64,000 bases of DNA from Janthinobacterium sp. CG3 (GTDB lineage: Bacteria > Pseudomonadota > Gammaproteobacteria > Burkholderiales > Burkholderiaceae_D), in assembly GCF_000344615.1 (NCBI RefSeq), contig NZ_KB467824.1, positions 4,367,767 to 4,431,766 of the forward strand, in the 5' to 3' direction. The translations under genes were made by a program, and so were the position numbers. The notes beneath the pieces were generated by a model that searched no databases, was not told the DNA's origin, and saw only the letters and a list, made by a program, of their open reading frames with translations. Numbering within the stretch: the first letter of the stretch is position 1; every line of letters begins with the position of its first letter. This document shows positions 8,248-21,205 of the stretch, piece by piece.

Positions 8248-8475
8248 ATGATTACTCTCAAAGTAACAACCGTGGGGACGTCGGAAGGATTCATCCTCGA
8301 CAGGGAGACCAAGCTCAAACTCGGAGTAAAAACCGGCGACACCGTCTATCTGACGGAAGCACCGGGCGGCGGCTTGCGCATCACCCCTTACAATCCCGAT
8401 TTCGCCCGCCAGATGGAACTTGCCGAACAATTGATGCGCGACGACCGTGAAGTGCTACGGGCCATGGCCGAGTGA
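8248..8475 (+). CDS. AbrB/MazE-like antitoxin of a Doc-type module
   Basis: A 75-residue protein that starts MITLKVTTVGTSEGFILDRET, the swapped-hairpin AbrB/MazE DNA-binding fold, followed by LKLGVKTGDTVYLTEAPGGGLRITPY and an acidic helical tail that would contact the toxin. The ATG at 8248 follows GTGGAG at 8236-8241. The stop overlaps the GTG start of the Doc-like toxin gene by 4 bases, the standard coupled antitoxin-toxin layout. Autoregulation by the pair is expected; the leader around 8205-8235 is AT-rich. Confidence 0.85.
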   Translation: MITLKVTTVGTSEGFILDRETKLKLGVKTGDTVYLTEAPGGGLRITPYNPDFARQMELAEQLMRDDREVLRAMAE

Positions 8476-8867
8476 ACACTTGGCGCTGGGTTCGGCGTGA
8501 CGTTGTCTTCGCCGTACATGATGTGCAATTGGCGCAGCATGGCGGGCTGGACGGGGTCAGCGACGAAAACGCAGTGCGGGCGGCGCTTGCGCGCCCCGAA
8601 CAACTTAACATCTACGGCATACCGCCGCCCGATGCCGGCGCCTTAGCCGCGGCGTATGCATTTGGGCTAACGCGCACCCATTGCTTTAACGATGGCAACA
8701 AGCGGACAGCTTGGGTGGTCGCTCGGCTTTTTTTAGCCGACAATGGTTTTCGACTGGTGTTTTCCGCCATGGACGCCATTCGCATTATGGAAGGCCTTGC
8801 CACCGGAACGGTAAACGAAGAGCAGATGGCGCAATGGTTGCGTGAAAGGCTATGCCTTGCCAAGTAG
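8472..8867 (+). CDS. doc: Doc-family (Fic-fold) death-on-curing toxin
   Basis: A 131-residue protein with the Fic/Doc signature HCFNDGNKR (His70 to Arg78), close to the consensus HxFx(D/E)GNKR. Doc proteins are kinases that phosphorylate and inactivate elongation factor Tu; here the second motif position is Cys instead of the usual Pro/Arg. It starts with GTG at 8472, overlapping the antitoxin stop. The length is typical for Doc, and no damage is visible, so the module is probably functional. Confidence 0.85.
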   Translation: MNTWRWVRRDVVFAVHDVQLAQHGGLDGVSDENAVRAALARPEQLNIYGIPPPDAGALAAAYAFGLTRTHCFNDGNKRTAWVVARLFLADNGFRLVFSAMDAIRIMEGLATGTVNEEQMAQWLRERLCLAK

Positions 8868-8947
8868 CGCTTGGTTGAAGGCAGCCGGCACGCAAGGGCG
8901 GGGTCAGCCCCCTAATGCAGTTCAGTTAAGCGGCTTCGTCGTTGAAA

Positions 8948-9026
8948 ATAATCAAAACCAACGGTGTAACCCTGGGGTCAGACCCTCGGGGTCTGACTCC
9001 GGCCCTTCGCCTTGGCTTGATTTGCA
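8948..9026. repeat. Interspersed palindromic repeat, copy B (both arms present)
   Basis: The core GGGGTCAGACCC-TC-GGGGTCTGACTCC (8974-9000) is flanked on the left by AATCAAAACCAACGGTGTAAC, the reverse complement of the arm seen in copy D, and on the right by a CTTGATTTGC arm as in copy A. It is therefore the most complete copy in the window. Confidence 0.7.
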
Positions 9027-9084
9027 GCGTTGCCGGCCCGCTCACTAAACGCGGTGTTGGCAGCGCCACTTGTTCGGCAGGCGT

Positions 9085-9115
9085 AAAAAAAGGCAGCCGA
9101 GGCTGCCCTTTTTTC
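9085..9115 (-). terminator. Terminator of the atp operon
   Basis: GGCAGCC (9092-9098) pairs with GGCTGCC (9101-9107); seven A lie on the left and six T on the right, so it works in either direction. It lies 20 bases beyond the atpC stop codon. Confidence 0.85.
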
Positions 9116-9134
9116 GTGCTGCTTGCCGCTGCGC

Positions 9135-9557
9135 TTAGTGTTTCGCGCGCAGTTTGGCGATCGCCGCCAGTTGGCCGATCGCCGCTGCCAGTTCGGCTTG
9201 CGCCTTGGCGTAGTCGATGCCCGAATCTTTGTTCAGCAGCATCTCTTCCGCGCGTTTCTTGGCTTCGCTTGCTTTCGCTTCGTCCAAGTCCTTGCCGCGG
9301 ATCGCGGTGTCGGCCAGTACGGTCACGGCGTTCGGCTGCACTTCCAGCAGGCCGCCGGCGACGAAGACGAACTCTTCTTCAGCTTGGCCGACTACCTTGA
9401 TGCGGACCGCGCCCGGACGGATGCGGGTGATCAACGGCGTGTGCTTGGGGTAGATCCCCAGCTCGCCCGCTTCGCCCGGCAACGCGACGAATTCCGCCTC
9501 GCCTGAAAAAATCAGTTCTTCAGCGGAAACCACGTCAACGTGAATTGTGTTTGCCAT
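9135..9557 (-). CDS. atpC: ATP synthase epsilon subunit
   Basis: A 140-residue epsilon subunit of the F1 central stalk, which couples rotation to catalysis and can inhibit ATP hydrolysis. The N-terminal beta-sandwich ([37 protein letters not shown]) and the two-helix C-terminal domain ([17 protein letters not shown] to AIAKLRAKH) are present. It is the last gene of the leftward operon, 59 bases after atpD, followed by the terminator at 9085-9115. Confidence 0.97.
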   Translation of the reverse strand: MANTIHVDVVSAEELIFSGEAEFVALPGEAGELGIYPKHTPLITRIRPGAVRIKVVGQAEEEFVFVAGGLLEVQPNAVTVLADTAIRGKDLDEAKASEAKKRAEEMLLNKDSGIDYAKAQAELAAAIGQLAAIAKLRAKH

Positions 9558-9616
9558 GTGTGTCCTATCGGGTTGAAGAACCCCGCCCGCAGGCGGGGTT
9601 CAGCCGAAACTTAATA

Positions 9617-11047
<1,431 letters not shown>

Positions 11048-11923
11048 TTAAACCGCAGCCGCACCGGCGACGATTTCGGAGAGTTCTTTGGTAATCGCTG
11101 CTTGACGGGTTTTGTTGTAGATCAACTTCAACTCGCCAATCACGCTACCGGCGTTGTCGCTCGCCGACTTCATCGCAACCATGCGCGCCGATTGCTCGGA
11201 CGCCAGGTTTTCCGCTACCGACTGGTACACCAGCGCTTCAACATAGCGCTCCAGCAGTTCGTCAATCACGCTTTGTGCATCCGGCTCGTAAATGTAATCC
11301 CAAGTGTGATTACCTTTGTCGGCCTGCATTTTTTCAGCGGCCAGTGGCAGCAACTGCTCCATCACCGGCTCTTGCTTCATCGTGTTGATGAACTTGGTGT
11401 AGCACAGGTACACCGCGTCCAGCTTGCCAGCCTCGTACTCGTCGAGCATGGCTTTGACCGGTCCGATCAGCTTGTCCAAATGCGGCGCGTCGCCGATCTG
11501 TGTCACTTGCGCGATCACCTTGACGCCAACGCGGTTCAGGAAACCCAAACCCTTGTTGCCGATGGCTACCGCTTGAATCGTGTTGCCGGCCGCTTCCAGT
11601 TCGCGCGACTTGCTCGTCACCAAACGCAGCACGTTGGTGTTCAAGCCGCCGCACAGACCCTTGTCGGTGGTGACGATGATGAAACCGACCGCCTTGGCGT
11701 CCGTGCCCTTGGCCAGGGCCAGGAACGGGTGCGTGTATTCCGGATTGGCGCCCGCCAGATTGGCGGCGATATTGCGAATCTTGTCACTGTAGGGACGGGC
11801 GGCCCGCATCCGTTCCTGCGCCTTGCGCATTTTGGACGCGGCGACCATTTCCATCGCCTTGGTGATCTTCTTCGTATTTTCTACGCTTTTGATCTTGCCA
11901 CGTATCTCTTTGCCTACTGCCAT
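11048..11923 (-). CDS. atpG: ATP synthase gamma subunit
   Basis: A 291-residue central-shaft subunit. The N-terminal rotor helix ([36 protein letters not shown]) and the C-terminal helix ([40 protein letters not shown]) are conserved. It turns inside the alpha3-beta3 ring during catalysis. The start follows AAGGAGTAAGGACTC, a good ribosome-binding site, 62 bases after the atpA stop. Confidence 0.97.
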   Translation of the reverse strand: MAVGKEIRGKIKSVENTKKITKAMEMVAASKMRKAQERMRAARPYSDKIRNIAANLAGANPEYTHPFLALAKGTDAKAVGFIIVTTDKGLCGGLNTNVLRLVTSKSRELEAAGNTIQAVAIGNKGLGFLNRVGVKVIAQVTQIGDAPHLDKLIGPVKAMLDEYEAGKLDAVYLCYTKFINTMKQEPVMEQLLPLAAEKMQADKGNHTWDYIYEPDAQSVIDELLERYVEALVYQSVAENLASEQSARMVAMKSASDNAGSVIGELKLIYNKTRQAAITKELSEIVAGAAAV

Positions 11924-11985
11924 GAGTCCTTACTCCTTGTGCGCGTTGGGCGGCGCGCCAACTGAATGGCGCGCCGCCTGGTCGC

Positions 11986-13527
<1,542 letters not shown>

Positions 13528-13605
13528 ACTAACTCCTAAAAGTGTTTCTCTCAGCTTGCGCGAGGGGTAAGGTTCTGTCTAACGCTGGTCGGCGTAAGCC
13601 GTCGG

Positions 13606-14151
13606 TCACGACACCAGTGCAACACGCATTTGTTGCAACTTGGCGCGCACCGAGGTGTCGAGCACTTCGTCACCAACAACCACGCGCACGCCGCCGATCA
13701 GCGATGCATCCACTGTCACGACGGGGTTGAGCTTACGATTGAATTTCTTTTCCAGCGTTGCGACCAAATCGGCCACCTGGGCTGCGCTCAGCTCGAATGC
13801 GCTCGTGATGTCGGCGTCGGCCGCGCCTTCCACGCTGTTTTTCAACAGCTGGAATTGCGCGCCGATTTCCGGCAGCAGACTGATGCGGCCGTTTTCAACC
13901 AACATCGAGAGGAAGTTTTTGGCTTCCTGATTCAGCGGCGATTTCACCAGGGACGAAATGGTGGCGGCCACGTCGCTATCCGATGCTTTCGGATTGCGGG
14001 CAAACGCCTGCACCTCGGGGTGGGTGCCGATCTGTGCCAATTCTGACACCAGTTCGGCCCACGCCGCGAGGCTTGTCGATTCCTTACCAGCTTGGGCTAC
14101 GCGGAACAAAGCTTCCGCGTAGGGACGGGCGACGGTTGCGAGTTCTGCCAT
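13606..14151 (-). CDS. atpH: ATP synthase delta subunit
   Basis: A 181-residue peripheral-stalk subunit linking F1 alpha subunits to subunit b. The N-terminal helical domain begins [20 protein letters not shown], and the C-terminal strand-rich part contains [40 protein letters not shown], both hallmarks of AtpH/OSCP. It starts 2 bases after the atpF stop codon, indicating translational coupling. Confidence 0.97.
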   Translation of the reverse strand: MAELATVARPYAEALFRVAQAGKESTSLAAWAELVSELAQIGTHPEVQAFARNPKASDSDVAATISSLVKSPLNQEAKNFLSMLVENGRISLLPEIGAQFQLLKNSVEGAADADITSAFELSAAQVADLVATLEKKFNRKLNPVVTVDASLIGGVRVVVGDEVLDTSVRAKLQQMRVALVS

Positions 14152-14153
14152 GA

Positions 14154-14624
14154 TTACAGCTCGACAGCGAGGCGCGCCAACAGCTCGGCGTGTGCCGATG
14201 CCGTCACTTCGCGCTTCAGGATTTGCTCGGCGCCCTTGACAGCCAGGTCAGCCACCTGAGCGCGCAATTGTTCGCGTGCTTTCGACAGTTGCTGATCAGC
14301 GTCTGCTTTAGCTTGCGCAATAATGCGGTCCGCTTCGGCTTGTGCGTTGGCTTTGATCTCTTCCGCGACCAGTTGGGCGCGCTTTTCAGCGTCCGCAACC
14401 CGCGATTGAGCTTCTACGCGTGCACCAGCCAATTCGGCTTGAGCGCGCTTCTCAGCGACTGCCATCGAAGCCTGACCCTGATCGGCCGCAGCCAATCCAT
14501 CCGCGATTCTCTTGGCACGCTCATCCAACGCCGTGTTCAGCGCTGGAAATACGAACTTCATCGAAAACCAGACCAACACCGCGAAGGTGATCATCTGGCC
14601 GACGAGCGACATATTGATGTCCAT
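14154..14624 (-). CDS. atpF: ATP synthase b subunit
   Basis: A 156-residue stator subunit with one N-terminal membrane helix (about residues 8-26; [19 protein letters not shown]) followed by a long charged, alanine-rich coiled coil (about 30-145) that reaches the delta subunit. It dimerises at the membrane. It is placed between atpE and atpH as usual; the ribosome-binding site is AGGAGC before the ATG at 14624. Confidence 0.97.
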   Translation of the reverse strand: MDINMSLVGQMITFAVLVWFSMKFVFPALNTALDERAKRIADGLAAADQGQASMAVAEKRAQAELAGARVEAQSRVADAEKRAQLVAEEIKANAQAEADRIIAQAKADADQQLSKAREQLRAQVADLAVKGAEQILKREVTASAHAELLARLAVEL

Positions 14625-14667
14625 ACCTTGCTCCTAACTAAAAGTTTCTCCTAGGGTTGGAGCAGTA

Positions 14668-14958
<291 letters not shown>

Positions 14959-15009
14959 CTAAATTTAAAAACGAAAGATACTAAAAAAAACAAAATATAA
15001 AGTTGCCGG

Positions 15010-15822
<813 letters not shown>

Positions 15823-15866
15823 TTAGATTTGTCGTTCCAGGACACAAAATGCCCCGAAACCAATGA

Positions 15867-16235
15867 TTAAACAGCGAGCAATGAAAACCAGTAAGCCAAG
15901 GTTGCCACCGCGAAACCCAAGATCAGCCATAACCAGGCGGCCGACTGAAACAACACCAGTGCCAAAACAAACAGCACCACTGTGATAAATATTTTTACCA
16001 GCTCGGCCTTCAAGTGCGCCCGGAATGCCTTGTTGGCATCGACGAAACCACCTGCGACAAACAGCGCGTACACCAGGCTGCCGGCGACCGCGATGCCGCC
16101 GCCATAGGCGGCCGACCAAGCACTATGCGCGTCAGCCAACACGCTCACCAAAACTGCAAATATGACGACGATTGCTAGCTGAAGGGCGACGACTTTGTAG
16201 ACTGGCTTGGCAATATTTTGCTTCGAATTTCTCAC
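15867..16235 (-). CDS. atpI: ATP synthase accessory protein I
   Basis: A 122-residue small membrane protein with four hydrophobic segments (for example LQLAIVVIFAVLVSVL, GGGIAVAGSLVYALFVAGG, IFITVVLFVLALVLF). AtpI helps assemble the c-ring and is the usual first gene of the operon. The start codon is GTG at 16235. A strong sigma70-type promoter lies 43-72 bases upstream. Sequence divergence is normal for this poorly conserved family; position is the main support. Confidence 0.88.
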   Translation of the reverse strand: MRNSKQNIAKPVYKVVALQLAIVVIFAVLVSVLADAHSAWSAAYGGGIAVAGSLVYALFVAGGFVDANKAFRAHLKAELVKIFITVVLFVLALVLFQSAAWLWLILGFAVATLAYWFSLLAV

Positions 16236-16277
16236 TTACCAAGTTCCCAGAAGAATCCGTACACGCAAAGACACAGG

Positions 16278-16307
16278 ATTATAGTTGGCTTTGATGTTAC
16301 GAGTCAA
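16278..16307 (-). promoter_or_regulatory. Sigma70-type promoter of the atp operon
   Basis: On the minus strand TTGACT (16307-16302) and TATAAT (16283-16278) are separated by 18 bases, one mismatch from consensus in the -35 and none in the -10. Transcription would begin about 35 bases before the atpI GTG. The rest of 16236-16507 holds no gene. Confidence 0.75.
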
Positions 16308-16507
16308 ACGTTGCTGCACCGCAGCAGGGCACTTTCTGCGCGAAACAGCCGTTTTGCAGGCTATTTGACGACAGATTGCACCAAGGCCGGGAAGGCGCGA
16401 GGAGGCTGCGGGCTGGAACGACGCCCCTGCGCCGTCGTTGACGGGGCCGGGCGCGGCATGTTCCAGCCGCTATGTGAGATATAACGATATATATATGGAC
16501 TGGCGCC

Positions 16508-16540
16508 GCAAAAACAAGCCCCCGGCGGCAAACGGGGCTG
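16508..16540 (-). terminator. Rho-independent terminator after parB
   Basis: On the minus strand AGCCCCG, a short loop and CGGGGGCT form a stem followed by TTGTTTTTG. It begins 20 bases beyond the parB stop and separates parAB from the atp promoter. Confidence 0.75.
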
Positions 16541-16559
16541 GACGACACCGTCGCCCGCG

Positions 16560-17444
16560 TCAACCGCGCAGGCGCGCCAGCAAACCGTCGAGCACGTCCA
16601 GGTCGGCGAAGTCGATGACCATCTGGCCGCGGCCCTTGTTACCCATCTTGAACACCACCGGGGTCGCCAGGGAATCGGACAGCTCCTCCTCCAGGCGCGC
16701 GATGTCGCCGGATTTCTCCTTCTGCCGCGGCTCGCTCGGGTTGGCCTGTTGCTCCAGGGTCTGGTTGACCAGCTTTTCGGTCTCGCGCACCGACAGGCGC
16801 TTGGCCACCACCAGGTTGGCCAGCGTGATCTGGGTGGCGCCGTCCACCGCCAGCAAGGCGCGGGCGTGGCCCATGTCGATATCGCCGGCCATCAGCATGG
16901 TTTGCACCGGGCCGGCCAGGTTCATCAGGCGCAACAGGTTCGACACCGCGCTGCGCGAACGGCCGACCGCGTTGGCCGCCTGTTCGTGGGTGAAACTGAA
17001 ATCGGTGATCAGGCGGTGGATCCCCTGCGCCTCTTCCAGCGGGTTCAAGTCTTCGCGCTGGATGTTCTCGATCAGGGCCATCGCGGCGGCGGCCATGTCG
17101 TCGACGTCGCGCACCAGCACCGGTACCTCGTCGAGGCCGGCGATCTGGGCGGCGCGGAAACGCCGCTCGCCGGCGATGATTTCATATTTAACAAGACCGC
17201 TCAGCGTGTCCTGGCCGATCGGCCGCACCAGAATGGGCTGCATCAGCCCCTGGGCCTTGATCGACGCCGCCAACTCGTTCAGCGCGCCCTCGTCCATGCG
17301 GGTGCGCGGCTGGTATTTGCCGGCTTGCATCTGCCTGACCGCCAGCGTCGACGGCGCGCCCGCTTCGGCGTTGCCGAAGTCGCCGCCGCCGCCGAGCAGC
17401 GCGTCGAGTCCGCGTCCCAGTCCTTTAAGTTTTTTAGTTGCCAT
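16560..17444 (-). CDS. parB: Chromosome-partitioning protein ParB
   Basis: A 294-residue CTP-dependent clamp that loads at parS and spreads along DNA to build the segregation complex. It has an N-terminal GLGRGLDALLG motif (ParA-stimulating), the CTP-binding GERRFRA motif at residues 92-98, ENIQREDLNPLEEA, and a helix-turn-helix (SFTHEQAANAVGRSRSAVSNLLRL), then a C-terminal dimerisation segment. Four perfect parS sites lie 3.6-7.8 kb away. It is 60 bases downstream of parA, in one operon. Confidence 0.97.
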   Translation of the reverse strand: MATKKLKGLGRGLDALLGGGGDFGNAEAGAPSTLAVRQMQAGKYQPRTRMDEGALNELAASIKAQGLMQPILVRPIGQDTLSGLVKYEIIAGERRFRAAQIAGLDEVPVLVRDVDDMAAAAMALIENIQREDLNPLEEAQGIHRLITDFSFTHEQAANAVGRSRSAVSNLLRLMNLAGPVQTMLMAGDIDMGHARALLAVDGATQITLANLVVAKRLSVRETEKLVNQTLEQQANPSEPRQKEKSGDIARLEEELSDSLATPVVFKMGNKGRGQMVIDFADLDVLDGLLARLRG

Positions 17445-17504
17445 GCTGTCCTAATAGTGTGGGCGGCGCCGCGCCCGGGGGCGGCGCCGTCGAATTACTG
17501 CGAA

Positions 17505-18275
17505 TTACATATGTTTGATACGTTCGACCATTTCGGCGCCGAAGGCGATGTAGGCCTGCGCCCCCTTCGAGCTGGGGTCGAAGGTCACGCCCGGCAAACC
17601 GTAGGACGGCGCTTCGGCCAGCCGGACGTTGCGCGGGATGATGGTCTGGAACACCTTGTCGCCGAAATGCTGCTCGAGCTGGGCCGAGACCTGTTGCGAC
17701 AAGGTCATGCGCGGATCGAACATCACCCGCAGCAGGCCGATGATCTTCAAGTCCGGGTTCAGGTTGGCGTGCACCTTCTTGATGGTGTTGACCAGGTCGG
17801 ACAGGCCTTCCAGCGCGTAGTACTCGCACTGCATCGGAATGATCACGCCATGCGCGGCGCACAGGCCGTTCAAGGTCAGCATCGACAGCGCCGGCGGGCA
17901 ATCGACCAGGATGAAGTCGTAGTCGGCGTCGACTTCGGCCAGCGCGTCCTTCAGGCGGCGCTCGCGGTTTTCCAGCGCCACCATCTCGACCTCGGCGCCG
18001 GCCAGCTCGCGGTTCGACGGCAGCACGTCGAAGCGCCCCGCCTCGGAACGCTGGCGCGCCGTCTTGACGTCGCACTCGCCCAGCATCACCTCGTAGGTCG
18101 ACGCGGTCAGGCCGGCCTTGTTGATGCCGGCGCCCATGGTGGCGTTGCCCTGCGGGTCGAGGTCGACCAGCAGTACCCGCTGGTTCAGCTTGGCCAGTCC
18201 GGCGGAGAGGTTGACGCTGGTGGTGGTCTTGCCCACTCCGCCCTTTTGATTTGCAACGCAAAATATTTTGGCCAT
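17505..18275 (-). CDS. parA: Chromosome-partitioning ATPase ParA (Soj)
   Basis: A 256-residue deviant-Walker ATPase that binds DNA in its ATP form and moves ParB-parS complexes. Deviant Walker A KGGVGKTTT is at residues 11-19, LLVDLDPQGNAT follows, and Walker B is DFILVDCPPALS. The short form without an N-terminal HTH is the chromosomal type. It follows rsmG across an AT-rich spacer with a perfect 17-bp hairpin (18329-18374). Confidence 0.97.
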   Translation of the reverse strand: MAKIFCVANQKGGVGKTTTSVNLSAGLAKLNQRVLLVDLDPQGNATMGAGINKAGLTASTYEVMLGECDVKTARQRSEAGRFDVLPSNRELAGAEVEMVALENRERRLKDALAEVDADYDFILVDCPPALSMLTLNGLCAAHGVIIPMQCEYYALEGLSDLVNTIKKVHANLNPDLKIIGLLRVMFDPRMTLSQQVSAQLEQHFGDKVFQTIIPRNVRLAEAPSYGLPGVTFDPSSKGAQAYIAFGAEMVERIKHM

Positions 18276-18328
18276 GTATTCTTATTTTAAAGTGTATATA
18301 TCGTTTATATCGTTTATTTTGTATAAAT

Positions 18329-18374
18329 CGTTTATTTCGTTTATATTGTATATATCGTATAAACGAAATAAACG
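18329..18374. repeat. AT-rich inverted repeat between rsmG and parA
   Basis: CGTTTATTTCGTTTATA (18329-18345) and its exact reverse complement (18358-18374) enclose a 12-base loop. The flanking DNA (18293-18328) is a run of imperfect 9-base units of the type TATATCGTT. The block stands out from the GC-rich surroundings. Confidence 0.8.
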
Positions 18375-18385
18375 GTTTACTACGT

Positions 18386-19033
18386 TTATTGCGCTCTTGC
18401 TATAAATACCAGGTGGCGCTCGGCGTCCAGCCCCGGTACCCGTATAGCCCTCAATTCCGTCACTTTCCACGCTTGCGGCAGCCGCTCGCGCTCGTCCGGC
18501 GGCGCCACCCCCTTCAAGGCGATGAATTGGCCGCCGTCGGCCAGCAGATGGCCCGACCAGTTGACGAAATCGGACAGGTCGGCGAAGGCGCGCGAGGTGA
18601 TGACGTCGAAAGGCTGCTTGACCTGCAACTGCTCGACGCGCATCGTGTGGATGCTGACGTTGGTCAGGGCCAGTTCCGCCTTCACCTGGGTCAGGAAGGC
18701 GGTTTTCTTGTGCACCGTGTCGATCATCGACACTTTCATGTCCGGCCGGGAGATCGCCAGCACCATGCCCGGCAGTCCCCCCCCGGCGCCGACGTCGAGC
18801 ACGTTGGCCGCGCCGGCGAAGGCCGACACCGCGGCCAGCGAATCGAGCACATGCAAGGTCAGCATCTGCATCGGATCGCGCACCGACGTCAGGTTGTAGA
18901 CGGCGTTCCACTTCGCCAGCAAGGCCAGGTAGTCCAGCAACTTGGCGATCTGCGCCTCGTCCAGGTCGAGCTGGAGCTCGGCGACGCCCCGCTCCAGCAC
19001 TTGCGCCAGCGCGGCGCGGTCAAACGGCTTCAT
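18386..19033 (-). CDS. rsmG: 16S rRNA (guanine(527)-N7)-methyltransferase
   Basis: A 215-residue SAM-dependent methyltransferase (GidB) that makes m7G527 in 16S rRNA. The SAM-binding loop is [18 protein letters not shown] (about residues 78-95), and [16 protein letters not shown] is the typical active-site segment. Its ATG overlaps the mnmG stop by four bases. The mnmG-rsmG-parA-parB order is the canonical origin-proximal arrangement. Confidence 0.96.
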   Translation of the reverse strand: MKPFDRAALAQVLERGVAELQLDLDEAQIAKLLDYLALLAKWNAVYNLTSVRDPMQMLTLHVLDSLAAVSAFAGAANVLDVGAGGGLPGMVLAISRPDMKVSMIDTVHKKTAFLTQVKAELALTNVSIHTMRVEQLQVKQPFDVITSRAFADLSDFVNWSGHLLADGGQFIALKGVAPPDERERLPQAWKVTELRAIRVPGLDAERHLVFIARAQ

Positions 19034-20961
19034 TGCGCAACCTCGTCTTTCAATGTGGCGGCGCCGCCGAAACCGCGCTTTTTCAGATGCACCAGCAGCA
19101 GCGAAATCGCCGCCGGGGTCACGCCGGAAATGCGCGAAGCCTGGCCCAGCGTTTCGGGACGCTGCTTGTCGAGCTTCTGGCGCACCTCGATCGACAGCGC
19201 GCCGATGTCGAGGTAGTTGAAAGCCTCGGGCAATTTCAAGTTTTCATAGTGCTCGTGGCGCTCGATCTCCTTGCTCTGGCGCTCGATGTAACCGGCGTAT
19301 TTGAGCTGGATTTCGACCTGTTCGCGCACTGCGGCGTCGTCGACGCCGGGGCCGGCCAAGGCTTGGCCGTCGACGCCGGTCATGCTCATCAGGGTGTCGT
19401 ATTGCACGTTCGGCCGGCACAGCAGGTCGGCCAGCGAATATTCGCGCTCGATGGCCTGCCCCACTATACGCTGCGATTCGGCCGCCGCAAGGATGCGCGG
19501 GTTGACCCAGGTCGAACGCAGGCGTTCCAGTTCGACGGCGACCGACTCGCGTTTTTTCTCGAAGGTTTGCCACTGCAAGTCGCTGACGCAGCCCAATTTG
19601 CGGCCGATTTCGGTCAGGCGCATGTCGGCGTTGTCCTCGCGCAGGCTGAGGCGGTACTCGGCGCGGCTGGTGAACATGCGGTACGGTTCTTGCACGCCCT
19701 GGGTGATCAGGTCGTCGACCAGCACGCCCAGATACGCCTCGGAGCGGCCCGGTACCCAGGCGTCGCGGCCCTGCGTCAGCAGCGCGGCGTTGAGCCCGGC
19801 CAGCATGCCCTGCGCCGCCGCCTCTTCGTAGCCGGTGGTGCCGTTGATCTGGCCGGCGAAGAACAGGCCGGCGACGACCTTGGTTTCCAGCGACGCTTTC
19901 AGGCCGCGCGGGTCGAAATAGTCGTATTCGATGGCGTAGCCGGGGCGCAAAATGTGGGCGTTTTCCATGCCCTTCATCGACTGCACCAGGGCCACCTGGA
20001 CGTCGAAGGGCAGGCTCGTCGAGATGCCGTTCGGATAGAATTCATTGGTCGTCAAGCCTTCCGGCTCGAGGAAGATCTGGTGCGATTCCTTGCCGGCGAA
20101 GCGATGGATCTTGTCCTCGATCGAGGGGCAGTAGCGCGGGCCGACGCCTTCGATGACGCCGGTGTACATCGGGCTACGGTCGAGGCCGGCGCGGATGATG
20201 TCGTGCGTCTGCGAATTGGTGTGCGTGACCCAGCACGGCACCTGCCTCGGATGCATGGCGGCGTTGCCCATGACGGAAAACACCGGCACCGGGTCGAGGT
20301 CGCCCGGCTGTTCCTGCATCACCGAAAAGTCGATGCTGCGCCCGTCGATACGCGGCGGCGTGCCGGTCTTCAAGCGGCCCTGCGGCAGCTTCAATTCCTT
20401 CAGGCGCGCCGACAAGGAAATGGCCGGCGGGTCGCCGGCGCGGCCGGCCGAGTAGTTGTTCAGGCCGACATGGATTTTGCCGTCGAGGAAAGTGCCGGCG
20501 GTCAGCACCACGGCGCGCGCCAGGAATTTGATACCGATCTGGGTGACGGCGCCGACCACGCGGTCGCCCTCTACCATCAGGTCGTCGACCGCCTGCTGGA
20601 ACAGCCACAGGTTCGGCTGGTTTTCCAGGCGCGAGCGGATCGCCGCCTTGTACAAAATGCGGTCGGCCTGGGCGCGGGTGGCGCGCACGGCCGGACCCTT
20701 GGACGAATTCAGGATACGGAATTGAATTCCGGCCTCGTCGGTGGCGATGGCCATCGCGCCGCCCATGGCGTCGACCTCCTTGACCAGGTGGCCCTTGCCG
20801 ATGCCGCCGATGGAGGGGTTGCACGACATCTGGCCCAGGGTCTCAATGTTATGCGTGAGCAGCAGCGTCTTCTGCCCCATACGGGCGGAAGCGAGGGCCG
20901 CTTCGGTGCCGGCGTGACCGCCGCCGACAACGATGACGTCGAATTCAGTAGGAAATAGCAT
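19030..20961 (-). CDS. mnmG: tRNA uridine-5-carboxymethylaminomethyl modification enzyme MnmG
   Basis: A 643-residue FAD protein (GidA) that, with MnmE, modifies the wobble uridine of several tRNAs. The FAD-binding GGGHAG is at residues 13-18; [11 protein letters not shown] and the C-terminal [18 protein letters not shown] are also diagnostic. It is the first gene of the leftward mnmG-rsmG-parA-parB group. Two parS sites lie 97 and 143 bases upstream of its start, and a TATAAT box at 20996-21001 is the likely -10. Confidence 0.97.
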   Translation of the reverse strand: MLFPTEFDVIVVGGGHAGTEAALASARMGQKTLLLTHNIETLGQMSCNPSIGGIGKGHLVKEVDAMGGAMAIATDEAGIQFRILNSSKGPAVRATRAQADRILYKAAIRSRLENQPNLWLFQQAVDDLMVEGDRVVGAVTQIGIKFLARAVVLTAGTFLDGKIHVGLNNYSAGRAGDPPAISLSARLKELKLPQGRLKTGTPPRIDGRSIDFSVMQEQPGDLDPVPVFSVMGNAAMHPRQVPCWVTHTNSQTHDIIRAGLDRSPMYTGVIEGVGPRYCPSIEDKIHRFAGKESHQIFLEPEGLTTNEFYPNGISTSLPFDVQVALVQSMKGMENAHILRPGYAIEYDYFDPRGLKASLETKVVAGLFFAGQINGTTGYEEAAAQGMLAGLNAALLTQGRDAWVPGRSEAYLGVLVDDLITQGVQEPYRMFTSRAEYRLSLREDNADMRLTEIGRKLGCVSDLQWQTFEKKRESVAVELERLRSTWVNPRILAAAESQRIVGQAIEREYSLADLLCRPNVQYDTLMSMTGVDGQALAGPGVDDAAVREQVEIQLKYAGYIERQSKEIERHEHYENLKLPEAFNYLDIGALSIEVRQKLDKQRPETLGQASRISGVTPAAISLLLVHLKKRGFGGAATLKDEVAQ

Positions 20962-20995
20962 GGTGGAATGGGTAAATGCGAGGGGATAAGCCCAG

Positions 20996-21001
20996 ATTAT
21001 A
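20996..21001 (-). promoter_or_regulatory. Probable -10 box for mnmG
   Basis: A perfect TATAAT on the minus strand lies 35 bases upstream of the mnmG ATG. No good -35 is present at the usual spacing, so an activator or a weak promoter is possible. Confidence 0.45.
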
Positions 21002-21057
21002 GAGTCTTTTTACGGACGAGGCCCCTAACTGCTTAAATTTTCATCGCCGCCCTCCAC

Positions 21058-21073
21058 TGTTCCACGTGGAACA
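21058..21073. promoter_or_regulatory. parS: parS centromere site 1
   Basis: Perfect 16-bp palindrome TGTTCCACGTGGAACA, the ParB-binding site known from Pseudomonas and related bacteria, in the mnmG upstream region. Confidence 0.93.
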
Positions 21074-21103
21074 GGACGCCAAGCGCCCCCCCGCGGACCG
21101 CTT

Positions 21104-21119
21104 TGTTCCACGTGGAACA
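21104..21119. promoter_or_regulatory. parS: parS centromere site 2
   Basis: A second perfect copy, 46 bp centre-to-centre from site 1, still in the intergenic region before the alcohol dehydrogenase gene. Confidence 0.93.
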
Positions 21120-21205
21120 GCGGAAAACCCGGCGGGCACACCGCCACGGTTCGGTGTAAGCTAGGTTCCACAGGCAGTCCCAAGCCACTGATGACAGGAG
21201 TCGCG

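Noticed and set aside
18293-18374. Repeated GTTTAT units considered as a CRISPR array
   Set aside because: Units are about 9 bp, contiguous and lack spacers; no cas genes nearby.
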